DNA of 12,932 nt from Parcubacteria group bacterium CG1_02_39_15 (GTDB lineage Bacteria > Patescibacteriota > Minisyncoccia > Minisyncoccales > Paceibacteraceae). Location of the stretch: the NCBI GenBank assembly GCA_001872265.1, contig MNWE01000033.1:6329-19260 (forward strand), read 5' to 3'. The notes beneath the pieces are model-generated. The model had not been told where the DNA came from and searched no databases. It saw only the letters and a program-made list of their open reading frames with translations. Below are positions 11,999-12,932 of this stretch, one piece after another. The position numbers were made by a program, and so were the translations under genes. Positions within the stretch are counted from its first letter, which is position 1; every line of letters starts with the position of its first letter.

Positions 11999-12931
11999 TT
12001 ATTGAATTATAACTTGAACCGAAGAAGGAATTCCCCGATAGCAGACACACTGATTAGTGCCGCAAAAAGAAGCTAAAGAATAATTCTCTCCTAAGATATA
12101 TCCTAATCCTTGGCAATCAGAGTTGCAAGTTCCGGAAGCTGCACCATTACAAACCCAGCTTGAAGCATTACCGCTGTTATCCCAAATATTGCCAAAATAG
12201 CGGTAAGTGCCAGCTGCGCTTTCTTGACGCGTCCAGCCGTGGCTACAAGAAGTAGTACCAGGACAATTATAGGTCTGCCAACTCCCACCATAATAAAGGT
12301 CCAATCTTTTTACTCCACTATCATCTGTTCCTTCAAGAGCAATAGTAAAGTTTTGACCAGGTGAAGCAGAGCTGGGAGCAGTTAGAGTTCCAGAGGGTAG
12401 GGCGGTGGTACCGGTGAGGAATGAACTAGTGCTGTCTGCCCAGTCAGAACCGCCAGAATTGGTAGCATAAGTACGATAGTAATAAGCGGTACTAGAAGTT
12501 AAACCAGAAATATCTTTGTAAAATGTACCCGTCCCTTTAACTCCCAAGTTCTCATCGTGGTCCCAGTTAGCCGGAGTGGTTCCGCCATTATTGTCTCCCC
12601 AGTAGATATGGACAGTCGGGTTTTCTCCTCCGGTAGAAGTTATTTCTCCATTTAGCCTAGCTGAAGTAGAGGTAATACTAGAGGCGCCGGTAGAGTTGGT
12701 AACAGTGGGGGCTGTGATAGCTGCCTGGACAGTAAAAGTTCCTGAAGTTGAAGCTGAACAAGCATTGTCATCATCGCAGACAAAAGCATAATAATTTTGA
12801 GTCCCCACATCTGAAATAGTTGGAGTATAGCTGCAAGAGGTCGGAGAACTGGCAGACCAAGAAGCAGTTTCGCACCAATTTCCACCAGAACAAGTTTGAC
12901 TAGATATGGCATTGGTTTTACAAATGTGGAT
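11999..12931 (-). CDS. Cys-rich secreted protein with Ig/FN3-like domains (5' end beyond window)
   Basis: The frame is open from the stop at 11999 to the window edge, giving 310 residues with no start inside; a GTG at 12808 is internal to conserved sequence and is not the start. Visible residues 1-68 form a Cys-rich module (CSGGNWCETASW, SCSYTP, NYYAFVCDDDNACS). Residues about 74-173 are FN3-like (SARLNGEITSTGG, TAYYYRTYATNSGGSDW). Residues about 180-262 are Ig-like (SSASPGQNFTIALEGTDDSGVKRLDLYY, FGNIWDNSGNASSW), followed by a second Cys-rich tail (about 261-297) and an end in SVQVIIQ. No anchor is visible. Function unknown; the composition suggests a secreted, disulfide-stabilised surface protein. 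It is upstream of the WAWS-repeat gene by 10 bases, probably the same operon. Confidence 0.78.
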   Translation of the reverse strand: MHICKTNAISSQTCSGGNWCETASWSASSPTSCSYTPTISDVGTQNYYAFVCDDDNACSASTSGTFTVQAAITAPTVTNSTGASSITSTSARLNGEITSTGGENPTVHIYWGDNNGGTTPANWDHDENLGVKGTGTFYKDISGLTSSTAYYYRTYATNSGGSDWADSTSSFLTGTTALPSGTLTAPSSASPGQNFTIALEGTDDSGVKRLDLYYGGSWQTYNCPGTTSCSHGWTRQESAAGTYRYFGNIWDNSGNASSWVCNGAASGTCNSDCQGLGYILGENYSLASFCGTNQCVCYRGIPSSVQVIIQ

Positions 12932-12932
12932 T

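Noticed and set aside
12006..12011. TATAAT upstream of the WAWS-repeat gene as a promoter
   Set aside because: It falls in the last codons of the upstream gene, and no -35 or TGn supports it. Cotranscription is simpler, though an internal promoter is not excluded.
12806..12808. GTG at 12808 as the start of the Cys-rich protein
   Set aside because: The frame continues without stops to the edge and the upstream residues continue the same Cys-rich module, so the real start is outside the window.
12652..12912. 86-codon minus-strand open frame starting with an ATG near the window end
   Set aside because: Low-complexity Leu/Pro/Val-rich shadow of the Cys-rich surface protein, whose frame is open to the window edge.
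1..12932. CRISPR arrays, transposases, phage genes or integrases
   Set aside because: Looked for; no spaced direct-repeat array and no such protein is seen. The only repeats are the palindromes and the intragenic array listed.

Overview
The window looks like part of a genome from the Candidate Phyla Radiation (Patescibacteria), most like Parcubacteria. This is inference from style, not from a marker gene. It is AT-rich with compact, overlapping genes. TGA is used as a normal stop (several ATGA and TGATG overlaps), so the TGA-recoding lineages are unlikely. Shine-Dalgarno sites are present before some genes and absent before others. The surface-protein repeats (WAWSDNIGWISFN type) and Cys-rich Ig/FN3-like proteins are of a kind I associate with that group. 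All protein genes lie on the minus strand; two tRNA genes lie on the plus strand.

Region 1 (8793 down to 1) is a type IV pilus operon. In transcription order it encodes a membrane histidine kinase, a single-domain response regulator, the extension ATPase PilB, the inner-membrane platform PilC, and four prepilin-like proteins. These four follow the classical minor-pilin order: FimT/GspH-like, PilV/GspI-like, PilW/GspJ-like and a very large PilX/GspK-like protein. After an 80-base gap comes PilM, cut by the window edge. The genes are nearly all spaced by 0 to 25 bases or overlap by 1 to 4 bases. The kinase has an extended -10 promoter placed so that its mRNA is predicted to be leaderless. The PilX-like protein lacks the usual Glu5 and carries a lectin-like insert, as expected for a pilus-tip adhesin.

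Region 2 (8794 to 9121) holds divergent promoters, tRNA-Pro(TGG), a spacer with two mutually exclusive hairpins, tRNA-Gly(TCC), a further inverted repeat and a strong bidirectional terminator. Region 3 (9122 to 10744) is rny (RNase Y) with its own near-consensus promoter. Region 4 (10741 to 12931) holds two secreted or surface proteins, one with four WAWS-type repeats plus FN3-like and PKD-like domains, the other Ig/FN3-like and truncated by the window edge.

The most interesting observation is a pair of palindromic elements sitting in frame inside pilus genes. One, a 69-base in-frame insertion, lies exactly at the prepilin-peptidase site of the PilW-like gene. It duplicates the GFT codons, so the inserted residues become part of a leader that should be cleaved off. 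The other is a 32-base palindrome inside pilM, and both share the end sequence TAAACCCCGT(T)AG. They resemble in principle the protein-coding palindromic elements of Rickettsia.
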